Position numbers and translations under genes: made by a program | NCBI GenBank assembly: GCA_903925075.1 | Contig: CAIYDQ010000269.1 | Coordinates: 1-59,210 of the forward strand | Direction: 5' to 3' | DNA: 59,210 bases | DNA from: an uncultured Geobacter sp. | GTDB lineage: Bacteria; Desulfobacterota; Desulfuromonadia; Geobacterales; Geobacteraceae | Part shown: in pieces, positions 23,269 through 33,850 of the stretch | Numbering within the stretch: position 1 is the first letter of the stretch | How the letters are laid out: the number at the start of each line of letters is the position of its first letter | Notes under the pieces: generated by a model | Told to the model about the DNA's origin: nothing | Database searches by the model: none | Seen by the model: only the letters and a program-made list of their open reading frames with translations

Positions 23269-24792
23269 ATGGACATGAACGAGCACCAGCCAATGACGGC
23301 CACCGAAGAAATTCCAGCAACAGCCCCACAGGCGTCTCCCGAGAATGCGGCAGCCGGCGACGGCGGCGCGGGGGGAAGCACAGAGATGGGCGCGACCCCG
23401 CTCGATCCCTCTTGCGGCAACTGCGCCGGGCGTCTTCCCCGACAGCTACTGCGTAACCTCTGGAGCGGCGCGCGCATCGCGCTGCTGCTGCCGGTGGCTC
23501 CCGATCGCCTCTGCGCCACTGCGGGGAACCTGGCGCTGCTGGCCGGCGTCGATTTCACCCTCAACCTGGCGGTCTCCTTGCTGATGGTCGGGCGGGGCGG
23601 CTCCTTCGCCTATTCCGCGGTCTCCTCGTTCTTTTTCCATCTGCCGCTCATGCTGTTCTTCGGCTTCGCGGCGGCAAGGGTGCTGTCGCGTCCCTCGCTG
23701 GTCGTGGCGATCCCGGTGGCGCTGGTGGCAGCCTCCCTGCCGATCGAGCTTTGCCACAGCGTACTGGAGCGGGTGCTGCAGACTTGGCAGCTGGGCTGGC
23801 TGCAAGATTACCTGTACGCCAGCCATTATTACCGCTTCTTCTCGTGGTGGATCGCCGCGGCGCTGGTCTTCCTGCTGCGGCTGAAGCCCGCCGCTGCGGC
23901 GCGCACCGCCGCGCTCTGGCTCCTGTTCGCGGTGCTGGTGGCGCTCCCTTTGTGGCTTTTCCCGCGCGGCGATCTGTGGGTGGGCGCGAGCGAAAACGCG
24001 GAAAGCGGGCAACTGCATCTGACCGACGAGGTGCTCGCGGCCCAGCAGCGGCTCCTGGACGCGGAACTGAATTCCCTGCTGCCGGGGAGGAGGGGGATTG
24101 CCGACCTCTACTTTGTGGGCTTTGCCGGGGACGGGACCCAGGACGTCTTCTTGAAGGAACTGAACGCGGCGAAGCGGCTCTTCGAGCAGCGCTTCGGCGC
24201 CTTGGGGCGCACGCTCCTGTTGGCCAACAATCCGCAGACCGCCGTCACCCTTCCCTTCGCCACCGCCGGCAATCTGGAGCGCGCGCTTTCGGGGGTGGGC
24301 CGGGTGATGAACCGCGACCATGACGTGCTCTTCTTGTACCTGACCTCCCACGGCTCCCGGGAACACGAGCTTGCCGTCAACAACCCGCCGCTGGAACTCG
24401 ACGAACTCACCCCGGAGATGCTCAGGCGCATGCTGCAAAAATCCGGGATCCACTGGAAGGTGCTGGTGGTCTCGGCCTGCTACGCGGGGGGCTTCATCGA
24501 GCCGTTGAAGGACGATCACACCCTGATCATAACGGCGGCGGACCCGAGCCACGAATCCTTCGGGTGCGGTTTCGGCGAGAAATTCACCTGGTTCGGCGAG
24601 GCCTTCCTCGACGACGCCTTGCGTCGCACCTTCTCCTTCACCGAGGCTTTTAAAGAGGCGCGCGGCACCATCGAGCAGTGGGAGCTGGAGCAGGGAGAGA
24701 CCCCTTCCAACCCGCAGATCTGGGTGGGAGAGGCGATCCGGCCAAAGCTCGCCGAGCTGGAAAGACGGCTGGCCAAAGAGAGCCGCCAATAA
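23269..24792 (+). CDS. Membrane-anchored C13 (legumain)-type cysteine peptidase
   Basis: About 507 residues. The N-terminal half has an Ala/Pro-rich cytoplasmic lead, a CGNCAGR motif, and roughly five membrane helices (ALLAGVDFTLNLAVSLLM through LWLLFAVLVALPLWLF). The C-terminal half is a caspase-clan fold. Catalytic His361 is in LYLTSHGSREHEL and catalytic Cys404 in LVVSACYAGGFIEPL, both preceded by hydrophobic strands as in peptidase family C13. Bacterial relatives with this layout are of unknown role; eukaryotic ones include GPI-transamidase and legumain. The start is uncertain: ATG 23269 (MDMNEHQ) and ATG 23254 both lack a clear ribosome site. Confidence 0.8.
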   Translation: MDMNEHQPMTATEEIPATAPQASPENAAAGDGGAGGSTEMGATPLDPSCGNCAGRLPRQLLRNLWSGARIALLLPVAPDRLCATAGNLALLAGVDFTLNLAVSLLMVGRGGSFAYSAVSSFFFHLPLMLFFGFAAARVLSRPSLVVAIPVALVAASLPIELCHSVLERVLQTWQLGWLQDYLYASHYYRFFSWWIAAALVFLLRLKPAAAARTAALWLLFAVLVALPLWLFPRGDLWVGASENAESGQLHLTDEVLAAQQRLLDAELNSLLPGRRGIADLYFVGFAGDGTQDVFLKELNAAKRLFEQRFGALGRTLLLANNPQTAVTLPFATAGNLERALSGVGRVMNRDHDVLFLYLTSHGSREHELAVNNPPLELDELTPEMLRRMLQKSGIHWKVLVVSACYAGGFIEPLKDDHTLIITAADPSHESFGCGFGEKFTWFGEAFLDDALRRTFSFTEAFKEARGTIEQWELEQGETPSNPQIWVGEAIRPKLAELERRLAKESRQ

Positions 24793-24795
24793 CCG

Positions 24796-26184
24796 TCACT
24801 TCTCCTTGCCGCCCCCTACCGTGATCCCCGAAATAAGCAGGGTCGGCTGGGCGTCCGCCACCGGCACGCCCTGGCCGTCCTTGCCGCAGGTGCCGATCCC
24901 GAAACCCAGATCGTTTCCCACCATGGTGATCCTCTTCAGCACCCCGGGACCGTTGCCGGTCAAGGTAGCCCCCCGCACCGGCTCTCCGACCACGCCGTTT
25001 TCGATCAGATACCCCTCCGACACCTCGAAGACGAAATTGCCGTTCACCGTGTTCACTTGGCCGCCGCCCATGCGCCGCACGAACAGGCCGCTCACGACGC
25101 TCTTGACGATCTCGGCCGGATCGCTCGTCCCCGGCGCGATCAAGGTGTTGCTCATCCTGACGATGGGGCGCGCCCGGTAGGACTCGCGCCTGCCGTTGCC
25201 GGTGGAGGCGCAGCCGTCCTTCAGGGCGGAAAGCCGGTCGTACATGTAACCCTTGAGCACCCCTCCCTCCACCAGCACGGTCCGCTGCCCCGGCGTCCCT
25301 TCGCCGTCGAAGCCGTACGTGCCCCGAGCGTGGGGGATGGTGGCGTCGTCGATCACGCTCACCAGCTCGGAGGCTACCTGCTCGCCGATCCTTCCCTTGT
25401 AGACCGAGGTGCCCGCCTGAACCAGATCCGCCTCCAGTCCGTGGCCGATGGCCTCGTGCACCATGGTCCCCCCCGCCTCGCTGGAGAGCACCACCGGCAA
25501 TTGACCTGACGGCGGCTTCCTGGCCCCCAGCATGGTCACGCTGCGCCTGGCGGCCTTCAGCGCCAACTCCTCGGGAGAGGCCTGGTCGAAGAGTTCGAAG
25601 CCCCGCTCGGCTCCCAAAGGCTCGTAGCCGGTCTGGGCGACGGCGCCCTCCCGGGCGACCGCCTGCACCATGAAGAGGGTGGCGGTGACCTGGTCCTCGC
25701 GGAATTCGCCCAGCGAGTTCACCGTCTGGGTTTTCGCTTGAGAATCGCGGTAGACGGCCATCACCTGCCGGATCCTCGGATCGAAGCCGCGCGCGGCGCG
25801 GTCGGCGCGGGTGACCATGGCGACCTTCTCCGCCAGCGGCACCTGGTCGGGCGCGATGGCGATGGGGTAGCCCGCCCCGGTTTCGCGCCCGCGCAGGTCG
25901 AAATCCCCCCGGTAGGCGCCGCCGCGCACCCCGCGGCTCACCGTCTCGGCCAAAAGCAGCAGCGACTCTTCGCTTAACTGGTTGCTGTAGGCGTAGGCGG
26001 TGCAAAGCTCGGAGATCACCCGGATGCCGATGCCGCGCTCCGAGGCGGCCAGCACCCGCTCCACCTTGCCGTCCTCGCAGACCACCGAGCTGAAGGCGAC
26101 GTCCTCGTAGTAGATGTCGGCGAAGTCGCCGCCCGCCGAGAGCGCCCGACGCAGTATCGCTTCGACGTCTATGGTTTCCAGCAC
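24796..26184 (-). CDS. tldD: TldD-type metalloprotease subunit
   Basis: The 462-residue protein belongs to the TldD/PmbA family, whose pair degrades unfolded peptides and matures microcins and CcdA. The zinc motif HExxxH is intact as HEAIGHGLEADL (His243, Glu244, His248). GTYGFDGEGTPGQRTVLVE and the C-terminal PTLLISGITVGGG are typical. The GTG at 26184 is preferred: GGGGG lies six bases upstream, and the protein then begins VLETIDVEAILRRAL as TldD proteins do. Reading further upstream would duplicate the coding region of the adjacent small gene in another frame. A tldE/pmbA partner is not in the window. Confidence 0.9.
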   Translation of the reverse strand: MLETIDVEAILRRALSAGGDFADIYYEDVAFSSVVCEDGKVERVLAASERGIGIRVISELCTAYAYSNQLSEESLLLLAETVSRGVRGGAYRGDFDLRGRETGAGYPIAIAPDQVPLAEKVAMVTRADRAARGFDPRIRQVMAVYRDSQAKTQTVNSLGEFREDQVTATLFMVQAVAREGAVAQTGYEPLGAERGFELFDQASPEELALKAARRSVTMLGARKPPSGQLPVVLSSEAGGTMVHEAIGHGLEADLVQAGTSVYKGRIGEQVASELVSVIDDATIPHARGTYGFDGEGTPGQRTVLVEGGVLKGYMYDRLSALKDGCASTGNGRRESYRARPIVRMSNTLIAPGTSDPAEIVKSVVSGLFVRRMGGGQVNTVNGNFVFEVSEGYLIENGVVGEPVRGATLTGNGPGVLKRITMVGNDLGFGIGTCGKDGQGVPVADAQPTLLISGITVGGGKEK

Positions 26185-26408
26185 GGCTCGCCCCCTTCGG
26201 TCACCTCCGCGACCGCGATCTCCAGAGAAAGCGCCGCCATCAGCGCCGCCATGTCGTCCGCGAAGGGGAGAGGGTAATTGACCCGGACGATTCCCCTCTT
26301 GCCGTCGACGGTGCTCATGGTGGAGAGTCCCTCGTACGCCTCCAGTATGAATTTCATATAGACCAGATCGCGGCTGGCAAGCTGGTAATAACGGTTGCCG
26401 GTTTCCAT
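26169..26408 (-). CDS. DUF4911-like small protein
   Basis: The 79-residue product contains RYYQLASRDLVYMKFILEAY and VDGKRGIVRVNYPLPFADD. This resembles the DUF4911 family of unknown function, which often precedes tldD in these bacteria. The ATG has AGGAGGAACC directly before it. It overlaps the tldD start by 16 bases, so translation of the two is probably coupled. A promoter is visible upstream at 26467-26495. Confidence 0.8.
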   Translation of the reverse strand: METGNRYYQLASRDLVYMKFILEAYEGLSTMSTVDGKRGIVRVNYPLPFADDMAALMAALSLEIAVAEVTEGGEPCWKP

Positions 26409-26466
26409 GGTTCCTCCTGAGGCAAGCTTGACAACTCCTTCGGCCCCCTCGCGCGAGCCAGCAAGT

Positions 26467-26495
26467 TAGATACCATTTGGCCGCCCAAAAGACAA
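26467..26495 (-). promoter_or_regulatory. Probable promoter of the DUF4911-tldD unit
   Basis: On the minus strand TTGTCT (26490-26495) and TATCTA (26467-26472) are separated by 17 bases. Confidence 0.55.
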
Positions 26496-26533
26496 ATTTT
26501 CTTTGCATCCTTGCCTAGCCCCGAACATCTGCT

Positions 26534-27853
26534 ATGTTCTCATCCATGTTATTAATAAGAATTAATTCTATTAATTTGACCCCTAGAAGCCCGCGCATCC
26601 TGCTTGCGCAGGTTTGCCTCATTTTGCTCGCAGCGCTCCTCATTGGGGAAAAGGGCGCCGAAGCCGGCTACCAGCCGGACCTGATGGGGCGGGGCGAGTC
26701 GACGGCAGGGGGGAGCTATCTGGGGGAGGGGGTGTTCGAGTCGAGCGCCTCCAGCCAGTCCCTTACCCAGCCCTCCTTTTCCGGCGCGACCGTGCCCTAT
26801 CGGCTGCTGTTGAAAAACGCCGGCGACGCCCCAGACAGCTTCCTGCTCAAGGGTACCGCCAGCGGCAACGGCTTCACGGTGCGCTACCTGGACGCCACCG
26901 GGGCGGAGCTTCCCGCCGCGCTCTCGGGAGCGGGCTACCTTACCGAGGTGCTGGCGCCCGGCGGGTCGCTGAGTTTGCAGTTGCTGGTCACCCCGACGGC
27001 TCTCGCCGCCGGGGCCAGCTACCGCGTGCTGGTCTCCGCCGCCTCCCAGTCCGATCCCGCCGCCTTGGACCAGCTGAAAACCGAAACCGTGGTCTGCGGC
27101 CTGACCGCGGCGGTGACCGTTTCCACCCCCGGCGACGGCTCAGGCGCCCCCGGCAGCATCGTCAACTACCCCTACACCGTGACCAACGTGGGGAACAGCG
27201 CCAACAGCTTCGCCCTCTCCATCTCCGGCAGCAGCTGGCCGAGCGCCATCTACGCCGACGACGGCGCGGGGGGCGGCATCGCGGCAGACGGCATCCGCCA
27301 GGCGGGGGAGAATCGGCAAAGCGCCTCCACCGGCCCGCTCGACCCCGGCGTCGCGTACCGTTTTTTCGTGGCGGTGACCGTCCCGGCCAACGTCTCGGAC
27401 CGGGATCGCGCCGACACCGCTCTCGCGGTTAGCGGCGAGGGGGCTGGCGGAGCCGATCGGGTGACCACCAGCGCCGTCGCGGCCGTGATCACCGTGGCCG
27501 AGAGCGTGCGCAACCTGACCCGAGGCGGTCACTTCGCCTTCGCCGGCAGCGCGCTCCCCGGGGAAACCCTGGAATACCGGATGGCCGTCACCAACAGCGG
27601 GTCGCTTCCTGCCACCTCGGTCGGTATCGACACCCCCCTCCCCGCGAGCACCACCCCCGTTGCGGGAACCTTCTGGATCGGCGCCTCGGCCGGCGGAGAC
27701 GGGAGCCCGTGCGAACCGGCGCAGTGCGGCCAGGTGCGCGAGTCCGCCGGCAGCGTCGTCGCCCGCCTGGGGCAAGGAGCCACGGACGCCGCCGGCGGGA
27801 TTCTTTTGCCGGGAAAGACGCTCTACGTGTTTTTTCGCGTGCAGGTACAGTGA
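26534..27853 (+). CDS. Secreted DUF11-type repeat protein
   Basis: The 439-residue protein has a signal peptide near residues 20-44 (LLAQVCLILLAALLIGEKGA, then EAGY). The mature part is made of immunoglobulin-like beta repeats of the DUF11/CARDB type. Recognisable signatures are VPYRLLLKNAGDAPDSFLLK, VNYPYTVTNVGNSANSFALS and LEYRMAVTNSGSLPATSVGI, each the 'conditions of a non-ideal, symmetric term' seen in surface stalk proteins. No anchor or enzyme domain is visible. The start is uncertain, since no clear ribosome site precedes ATG 26534 or 26546. It lies 24 bases before the giant beta-barrel gene and shares its domain type, suggesting a joint surface structure. Confidence 0.72.
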   Translation: MFSSMLLIRINSINLTPRSPRILLAQVCLILLAALLIGEKGAEAGYQPDLMGRGESTAGGSYLGEGVFESSASSQSLTQPSFSGATVPYRLLLKNAGDAPDSFLLKGTASGNGFTVRYLDATGAELPAALSGAGYLTEVLAPGGSLSLQLLVTPTALAAGASYRVLVSAASQSDPAALDQLKTETVVCGLTAAVTVSTPGDGSGAPGSIVNYPYTVTNVGNSANSFALSISGSSWPSAIYADDGAGGGIAADGIRQAGENRQSASTGPLDPGVAYRFFVAVTVPANVSDRDRADTALAVSGEGAGGADRVTTSAVAAVITVAESVRNLTRGGHFAFAGSALPGETLEYRMAVTNSGSLPATSVGIDTPLPASTTPVAGTFWIGASAGGDGSPCEPAQCGQVRESAGSVVARLGQGATDAAGGILLPGKTLYVFFRVQVQ

Positions 27854-27877
27854 CGCGCCGAGCGGGGAATACCTTCG

Positions 27878-30800
27878 ATGCATCCTTTATTGAAGAAGAC
27901 GCGAGGGAGGGGATTGGCGCTATGCCTGGCGCTGTTAGTCGCGCTACCGGCTAAGGCCGCCCCGCTCACCCCCGCGGGGACCGTCATCGGCCACGGATTC
28001 ACGGCACATTTTCAGTCCGCTTCGCTCTCCATGTCGGTCAGCTCCAATCAAACCCAGGTCACCGTCCAAGATGTCTCCGATCCGCTCATCGTCCCTGCAC
28101 GCAGCGCCGCGACTCCCGTTGGACAGCCGATCGATTTTGTGCACACCGTCAGCAACCGGGGTAATTCCGCGGACAGCTTTCAACTGAGGGCGTCCCTGCT
28201 GCAGGGCGTTCCGGCTGAGAGCGCCGTTCAGCCTAAGCTGCAGTTCTTCGCCGCCGACTGCAAGACCCTTTTGCCAAACGACGCAACCGGCACCCAAGTG
28301 GTTGGCCCCATCGCGCCTGGCGGGTCGCTGGACGTGGTTCTGAGGGTCACCCCTGTGTCGGGGAGCGAGGGGACGGTGGCGACCATTGCCGTTAAGGCGG
28401 CCTCCGTGCTGATTCCCGGGAGAAACGCGAGTTTGAACGATCAGTTGTCGGTGCCGGCCTCGGCGAAATTGGCTGCGCCGGTCAAGTCGGTCGCTCCGGT
28501 CGGCGCGGTCCTTCCCGGCACCGTGCTGACCTATAGCGTATTGTTGGCCAATGCCGGTCCCGCCGCCGTCCCCGGAGTCCGGGTCGTCGATCGGTTGGAC
28601 GCCCTGCTCGATTACCAGCAGGGAAGCGCCCTGCTCCCTGCGGGGCTCGCGGGGAGCGCAGGGTACGACGCCGCATCCCGCACGCTCAGCTTCTCGATCC
28701 CCAGCATGCCGGCCGGTTTTAGCGGCAGCGTCACCTTTCAGGCGCGGGTGCGCCCGGAAGCCGCGGCCAACAGCTCGATCATCAACACGGCCAACCTGTC
28801 CAGCGATGCCGACGCCACGCCGGTTCCCTCCAACAGCACGCTCACCACCGTGGCAGGGGGAGCCCTCAGGCTCTCCAAGTCGGCGGGAAATTCGGTTGCC
28901 GAGGTGGGCGACGTGGTGGCCTTCAGCGTGCGGGTGGAGAATGTCGGGGCGGCGCCGCTGGCCCATCTCACCCTCTCCGACAGGCTGCCGCGCGGCTTTC
29001 GCTACTTGAGGGGTAGCAGCCAGTTGGCCGGCCTGAAACTTTCCGATCCGGTCGGCGCGGGAGCGGAGCTCAGTTGGGACCTCGGCACCCTGGAAGCCGG
29101 AGGCGTCATGGTGTTGGGCTATCGTTGCGCCGTCAACGGCGACGTTGCGGTCGGCACCAGCGTCAACTGGGCGCAGGCGGCCGGCGTCACGCCGACCGGG
29201 TCCGCCAGCGCCTCGCCGCCGGCCAGCGCCGCAGTCAAGGTGCGCCCCTCCATCCTCGGCGACAAGGCGATCATCCTGGGGAGGCTTTTCGAGGACCTGA
29301 ACGGCAACGGCGTTCCGGACCCCGGCGAGCCGGGGGTGTCCGGGGTGCGCGTCTACCTTGAGGACGGCTCCTTCGTCTTTAGCGATCGGGAGGGGCAGTA
29401 CTCCTTCACCGGGGTTTCGGCTGGCAACCATGTGGTGAAGATCGACCGCAGCACCCTGTCGCCGCGCTATCAGGCGGTCCCCTTCAACACCGCTTTTGCC
29501 GGGGTGGGATGGTCGCAGTTCATCACGGTCCCTTTTGGCGGCCCCGCGCGCGGCGACTTCGCCCTGGTGGCGAACGGGCCTGGCGAGGGTCCGACAGCTC
29601 AGACGGCTCAGACAACTCCGACAGGTCCGACAGGTCCGACTGGTCCGACAGGTCCGACAGGTCCGACTGGTCCGACTGGTCCGACTGGTCCGACTGGTCC
29701 GACAACCCAGCTCAGGGTCACCCCGGAGCGGGTGGAGATGCCGGCGGACGGCAAGAGCGTGCTGCCGTTCACGGTGGAGCTGCTGAACGCCCGGGGCAAG
29801 AGGGTCGCCGGCTCGCAGACGGTCACCGTGACGCTCGACAGAGGCATCCTGGTCGAGCCGGACGCGGATCCGCTCCTTCCCGGGCACCAACTGCGCATCG
29901 TCGACGGCGTCGGAGTCTTTCGGGTACGCTCCACCCTCACTGCCGGCCAGGACCGGATCCTGGTGACCGGCGACAACCAAACCAGCGGCAAGGTCGATCT
30001 CTACTTCAACCAGCAACTGCGCGACTGGATCGTGATCGGCCTGGGCAACCTGAACGTCGGCGGCAAGGGGGTGAGCGGCCACCTGGAGAAGATCGACAAG
30101 GAGGAGCGCTTCGACCAGGGGATTTACCACGAAGAAAGGCTCGCCTTTTTCACCAGGGGGCAGATCCTCGGCAAATACCTGCTGACCGCCGCCTACGACT
30201 CGGGAAAAGAGCGGCGCGACGGCGTGTTCCAGAGCATCGACCCGGAGAAGTATTATCCGGTCTACGGCGACGCCTCCGACATCGGCTACGAGGCGCAGTC
30301 CCAGGGAAAGATCTATCTGAAGCTGGAGGCGGGCCGCTCCTACCTCCTGGCCGGCGACTACCGCACCGACCTCTCCGAGAACGAGTTCTCCCGCTACGAC
30401 CGAAGCCTCAACGGGGCCAAGCTGGAATACAACGGCGAGCGGCTGAGCGTGAAGGGATTCGAAAGCCGCACCCGGGAGACGGTGATCAAGGACGAAATCC
30501 CCGGCAACGGCAGCTCCGGCTACTATCAGCTCTCCAGAAAGCCGGTCTTCGAGAACAGCGAGCGGGTGCGGATCGAGGTGCGGGACCGTTACCACTCCGA
30601 GCGGCTGCTCGCCGTCACCGAGAAGCTCCGCTACGCCGACTACTCCATCGATTACAACGCCGGCGCCATCCTCTTCAAGGAACCGGTCCCGTCGCTGGAC
30701 CAGAACCTGAACCCGATCACCATCGTGGTCAACTATCAAAGCGACGGCGGCGGCGAGGAGCGCTACGTCTACGGAGGCCGCGCGCTTTGGCAGTCGGCCG

Positions 30801-33800
30801 GCGGCTCCTACCTCGGCGGCACCGCCGTAGTGGAACAGGGCGCGCTGAAGGACACCGCCCTGTACGGCGTGGACGGCGGCCTCAAATTCGGCGACAGGTT
30901 GACCATCAAGGGGGAGGGAGCGGTCAGCGACTCCCCGGAAAAGGGGAGCGGGACCGCCTGGAAGACGGAACTGAACGCCCGCCCCGTCGACTCCCTGGCG
31001 CTTAAAGCCTACTACCGCAAGGTCGACGCGGATTTCTTCAACAGCTCCATGACCGGCAACGAGACCGGCACCGAGAAGTACGGCGGCCGTCTCGATTACC
31101 GCGGCCTCGCCGACACCCTCCTTTTCGCCGAGAGTTTCGTGCAAAAAGACCAACTGCAGGCCGACAGGCAGTTCGGCAACCAGGCCGGCTTCGTGCGAAA
31201 ATTCTCCCTGCTGGAAGGGGAGGGGGGCTTCAAGCGCGTGGAGGAGGAAAAGGCCGGCGCAAGCGGGCATTCCGACCTGCTTTACGCAAGTCTCAAGGGG
31301 GCGCTTACCCCGAGGCTGGACGCGACGCTCAGGCGCGATCAACTGCTCGCCCCCTCAAGCGTCGGCGATTACCAGTCGAGGACCTTCCTGAAGCTCGACT
31401 ACCGCGTCTCCGACCGGACCACGGTCTTTCTCACCGAGGAATACCAGGAGGGCTCCCCCATCCTGCGGCAGGCGACCAGGGTGGGGGTGGAGAGCAAGCT
31501 CTCGGAACGGATGCGGCTCACCACCGGTTATCAACTGTCGAACGGCCAGGGAGGTTCAACGGAGCAGAGCAACGTCGATCTCAACACCAAGCTGATCGAG
31601 CAGGAGGGCTTCAGCCTCAACTCGCGCAGCGGCTACCAATTGGAAAACGCACTCAGCCAACAAAGGGGGGAGGCGATCCTGGGACTGAACAGCCGCTTCC
31701 GGGCGGCGGAGGGGCTCTATCTCAACTCGACCCTGGAGCGGGTGCAGACGGTGCAGGGAAGCTCCGGCACCCGTACCGCCTTCACCCTGGCCGGCGAATA
31801 CCTGCGTCAGCAGGATCTGAAACTCACCGGCCGCTACGAGATCCGCTCCGGGCCGGGCGAGACCGCCTCGCTTTACGGGGCGGGAGCGGCCTACAAGCTG
31901 AGCGCAGCGCTCACCCTGCTGGGCAAGGCGACCTTTTGGGACAAGGGGGCGCAGGCCGGCCGCGACCGCCTCTTCGACGGCTATCTCGGCAGCTCCTTTC
32001 GACCGCTGGCTGGCAACCCGCTGCAACTGCTCACCTTGCTGCGCTACAAGCTGGACGACAAGGGGAGCGTGCCGACCCAGGGAGCCAGCCGCAGTCTGAT
32101 CGTCTCCGCCGAGCCGACCTATCGGCTGGTGAAAAACTTGAGCGTACAAGGGAAGTATGCCGGCAAGCTCAACTGGCTGGATCTCGCCGGGCTCAACTCC
32201 CGGAGCTACACGGACCTGGTGCTGGCCGGGCTCTCCTACGACCTGGCGGAGCGCTGGGAACTATCGACCTACCTGAAGCTCATGAATCAGTACGACACCG
32301 GCCAGCGCAGCGTCGGCGGCGTGGCGAGCGTCGGCTATCGGGTCTACCGCAACGTGGTGCTGAGCGCCGGCTACAACTACGCCCGTCTGGACGATCGGGA
32401 TCTGACCGGCGAGAGCTTTCAGGGGCAGGGGCCTTTCTTCGGGGTGAAGGTGAAGTTCGACGAGGAGATGTTCGACCTGTCGCGCAAAAAGACGGTGACG
32501 CTGCCGGCGCCCCCCTCCCCGCCGCCGGTGATGGCGGAAGAGCCGCAGACGGCGCCCTACCGCCCGCCTGAGCGGCTCCCGGCGCTGTTGGTTTCCTCGA
32601 CCCGGCTCGACCAACCGCTGCAACTCTCGGGGAGCGCCGAGCTGTTGACCCTCTTGATCAACGGCGAGCCGGCCCCGCTCCCCTCGACGGCCGTCACCGT
32701 CGGCCAAGGGCGGCTGGACGGCTCCCTCGACCTGAGGGACGGCAAGTTCACCACACCTCTCGATTTCCTGATCGGCGTGGAGAGGACGGAGCTGGTCCGC
32801 TCCTGGTCGTTAAGGATCATGAACGGAGCGGGAGCGGTGCTGCGCAGCTTCCAGGGGAGCGGCGCGCCCGTGCGGCGCATCAGCTGGGACGGCTCCATCC
32901 CGGGCGCGGCACTCGAACCAGGGGCGATTTACCAGTACCAGCTCCAGGTCGTCTACCTGGACGGCTCGGTGTTCCGTACCGGGGTCGAACTCTTCGGGGT
33001 GAACCGCCGGGAGGCGGTGCTCTTGACCCTTGGAGGGGGCGCCTTCATCTTCGATTCGGCTCGGTTGACGGCGGAGGCGAAACGCCTGTTGAAGGGGGCG
33101 GCGCGCGTACTGCGGGCGCACCCGCGGGAGCAGGTGCTGATCGAGGGTCATACCGACGGCATAGGGACGGTGAGGTACAACATGGAACTCTCCAAGAAAA
33201 GATGCGACGCGGCCGCCGATTTCCTGATGCGCGAGGAACTGATCGCCCCCTCCAGGATGATCAGGCGCTGGTACGGCAAGGGGCGGCCGATGGCCGACAA
33301 CGACAGCATCGAGGGGAGAAGGCTCAACAGGCGGGTGGAGTTGAAGGGGAACTTCCAGCAGACCCTGCCGGTCTCGCCCAACGACAGGTACCGGGGCGCC
33401 CCCTTCGTGGTGATCAACGATCGTCCGGTGCCTGTTGACCCGCTGGGTCGCTTCGACACGGCGGTGGCGGCGGACGGTCCGGAGTTGAAGGTGGAGATGG
33501 GGGACTCGCTGGGGAGGTTCCTCGCCGCCTCGATGCCGGTGCCGGCCTTGCGCTTCGCCCAGCCCGCAGGCGAGCGGCTGATTCATTACGCCAGCGCCGG
33601 CTGGGGGATCAGGTTGGACGACCGGGGAGTCGCCTACTGCACCGTCTCGGGAGAGGCCGATCCGGGAAGCACCCTGGAAATCGAGGGGAGAGCGGTGCCG
33701 CTGGACAAAAACGGCTGGTTCGCCCTGGAATTGCAGCTCAATCGGGGCGAGCGGATATTCGGCATGGTGCTGCGCAACGGCGCCTGCTCAAGGCTCATCA

Positions 33801-33850
33801 ACCTGAAGCTCCTGACCACGCGGCAGGGGCCGGTCCGGCCGCAGCCATGA
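27878..33850 (+). CDS. Giant envelope protein: DUF11 repeats, SdrD-B, collagen-like linker, beta-barrel, OmpA domain
   Basis: The protein has 1,990 residues. Order of segments: signal peptide (~1-28, [15 protein letters not shown]); DUF11-type repeats (~60-455, e.g. [20 protein letters not shown]); SdrD-B-like domain (~465-547, [20 protein letters not shown]); nine TGP triplets (~581-608); a Big-1/invasin-like domain (~610-705). Then comes a long strand-rich region like an outer-membrane beta-barrel (~710-1540), a Pro-rich linker (~1544-1570), and an OmpA-type peptidoglycan-binding domain (~1720-1825, [18 protein letters not shown] and [10 protein letters not shown]). A further ~165 residues follow. 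Likely an outer-membrane-anchored, peptidoglycan-linked surface stalk. The function is not known. Its stop overlaps the FecR gene by four bases. Confidence 0.82.
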   Translation: MHPLLKKTRGRGLALCLALLVALPAKAAPLTPAGTVIGHGFTAHFQSASLSMSVSSNQTQVTVQDVSDPLIVPARSAATPVGQPIDFVHTVSNRGNSADSFQLRASLLQGVPAESAVQPKLQFFAADCKTLLPNDATGTQVVGPIAPGGSLDVVLRVTPVSGSEGTVATIAVKAASVLIPGRNASLNDQLSVPASAKLAAPVKSVAPVGAVLPGTVLTYSVLLANAGPAAVPGVRVVDRLDALLDYQQGSALLPAGLAGSAGYDAASRTLSFSIPSMPAGFSGSVTFQARVRPEAAANSSIINTANLSSDADATPVPSNSTLTTVAGGALRLSKSAGNSVAEVGDVVAFSVRVENVGAAPLAHLTLSDRLPRGFRYLRGSSQLAGLKLSDPVGAGAELSWDLGTLEAGGVMVLGYRCAVNGDVAVGTSVNWAQAAGVTPTGSASASPPASAAVKVRPSILGDKAIILGRLFEDLNGNGVPDPGEPGVSGVRVYLEDGSFVFSDREGQYSFTGVSAGNHVVKIDRSTLSPRYQAVPFNTAFAGVGWSQFITVPFGGPARGDFALVANGPGEGPTAQTAQTTPTGPTGPTGPTGPTGPTGPTGPTGPTGPTTQLRVTPERVEMPADGKSVLPFTVELLNARGKRVAGSQTVTVTLDRGILVEPDADPLLPGHQLRIVDGVGVFRVRSTLTAGQDRILVTGDNQTSGKVDLYFNQQLRDWIVIGLGNLNVGGKGVSGHLEKIDKEERFDQGIYHEERLAFFTRGQILGKYLLTAAYDSGKERRDGVFQSIDPEKYYPVYGDASDIGYEAQSQGKIYLKLEAGRSYLLAGDYRTDLSENEFSRYDRSLNGAKLEYNGERLSVKGFESRTRETVIKDEIPGNGSSGYYQLSRKPVFENSERVRIEVRDRYHSERLLAVTEKLRYADYSIDYNAGAILFKEPVPSLDQNLNPITIVVNYQSDGGGEERYVYGGRALWQSAGGSYLGGTAVVEQGALKDTALYGVDGGLKFGDRLTIKGEGAVSDSPEKGSGTAWKTELNARPVDSLALKAYYRKVDADFFNSSMTGNETGTEKYGGRLDYRGLADTLLFAESFVQKDQLQADRQFGNQAGFVRKFSLLEGEGGFKRVEEEKAGASGHSDLLYASLKGALTPRLDATLRRDQLLAPSSVGDYQSRTFLKLDYRVSDRTTVFLTEEYQEGSPILRQATRVGVESKLSERMRLTTGYQLSNGQGGSTEQSNVDLNTKLIEQEGFSLNSRSGYQLENALSQQRGEAILGLNSRFRAAEGLYLNSTLERVQTVQGSSGTRTAFTLAGEYLRQQDLKLTGRYEIRSGPGETASLYGAGAAYKLSAALTLLGKATFWDKGAQAGRDRLFDGYLGSSFRPLAGNPLQLLTLLRYKLDDKGSVPTQGASRSLIVSAEPTYRLVKNLSVQGKYAGKLNWLDLAGLNSRSYTDLVLAGLSYDLAERWELSTYLKLMNQYDTGQRSVGGVASVGYRVYRNVVLSAGYNYARLDDRDLTGESFQGQGPFFGVKVKFDEEMFDLSRKKTVTLPAPPSPPPVMAEEPQTAPYRPPERLPALLVSSTRLDQPLQLSGSAELLTLLINGEPAPLPSTAVTVGQGRLDGSLDLRDGKFTTPLDFLIGVERTELVRSWSLRIMNGAGAVLRSFQGSGAPVRRISWDGSIPGAALEPGAIYQYQLQVVYLDGSVFRTGVELFGVNRREAVLLTLGGGAFIFDSARLTAEAKRLLKGAARVLRAHPREQVLIEGHTDGIGTVRYNMELSKKRCDAAADFLMREELIAPSRMIRRWYGKGRPMADNDSIEGRRLNRRVELKGNFQQTLPVSPNDRYRGAPFVVINDRPVPVDPLGRFDTAVAADGPELKVEMGDSLGRFLAASMPVPALRFAQPAGERLIHYASAGWGIRLDDRGVAYCTVSGEADPGSTLEIEGRAVPLDKNGWFALELQLNRGERIFGMVLRNGACSRLINLKLLTTRQGPVRPQP
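29590..29703 (+). repeat. In-frame 9-bp tandem repeat encoding Thr-Gly-Pro
   Basis: Nine near-identical GGTCCGACA/GGTCCGACT units, preceded by degenerate GCTCAGACA-like units, encode nine TGP triplets. The unit is a multiple of three, so gain or loss keeps the frame. The opposite strand reads an open (QSD)n frame that is not a gene. Confidence 0.92.

Noticed and set aside
24796-26508. A longer tldD product beginning near 26508
   Set aside because: The extra ~108 residues overlap the DUF4911-like gene in another frame and are Arg/Gly-rich. The GTG at 26184 has a ribosome site.
29590-29703. CRISPR-like array
   Set aside because: The units are 9 bp, without spacers, and in frame with a coding sequence. 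No cas gene is present.
29523-29705. A (QSD)n / (LSD)n low-complexity frame on the minus strand
   Set aside because: It is the opposite-strand reading of the Thr-Gly-Pro tandem repeat, with no start signals.
27944-31342. A 1,132-codon open frame on the minus strand opposite the giant surface-protein gene
   Set aside because: It is a frame kept open by high GC content and codon bias. It has no ribosome site and low-complexity His/Arg/Gly-rich sequence. The plus-strand frame has a signal peptide and recognisable domains.
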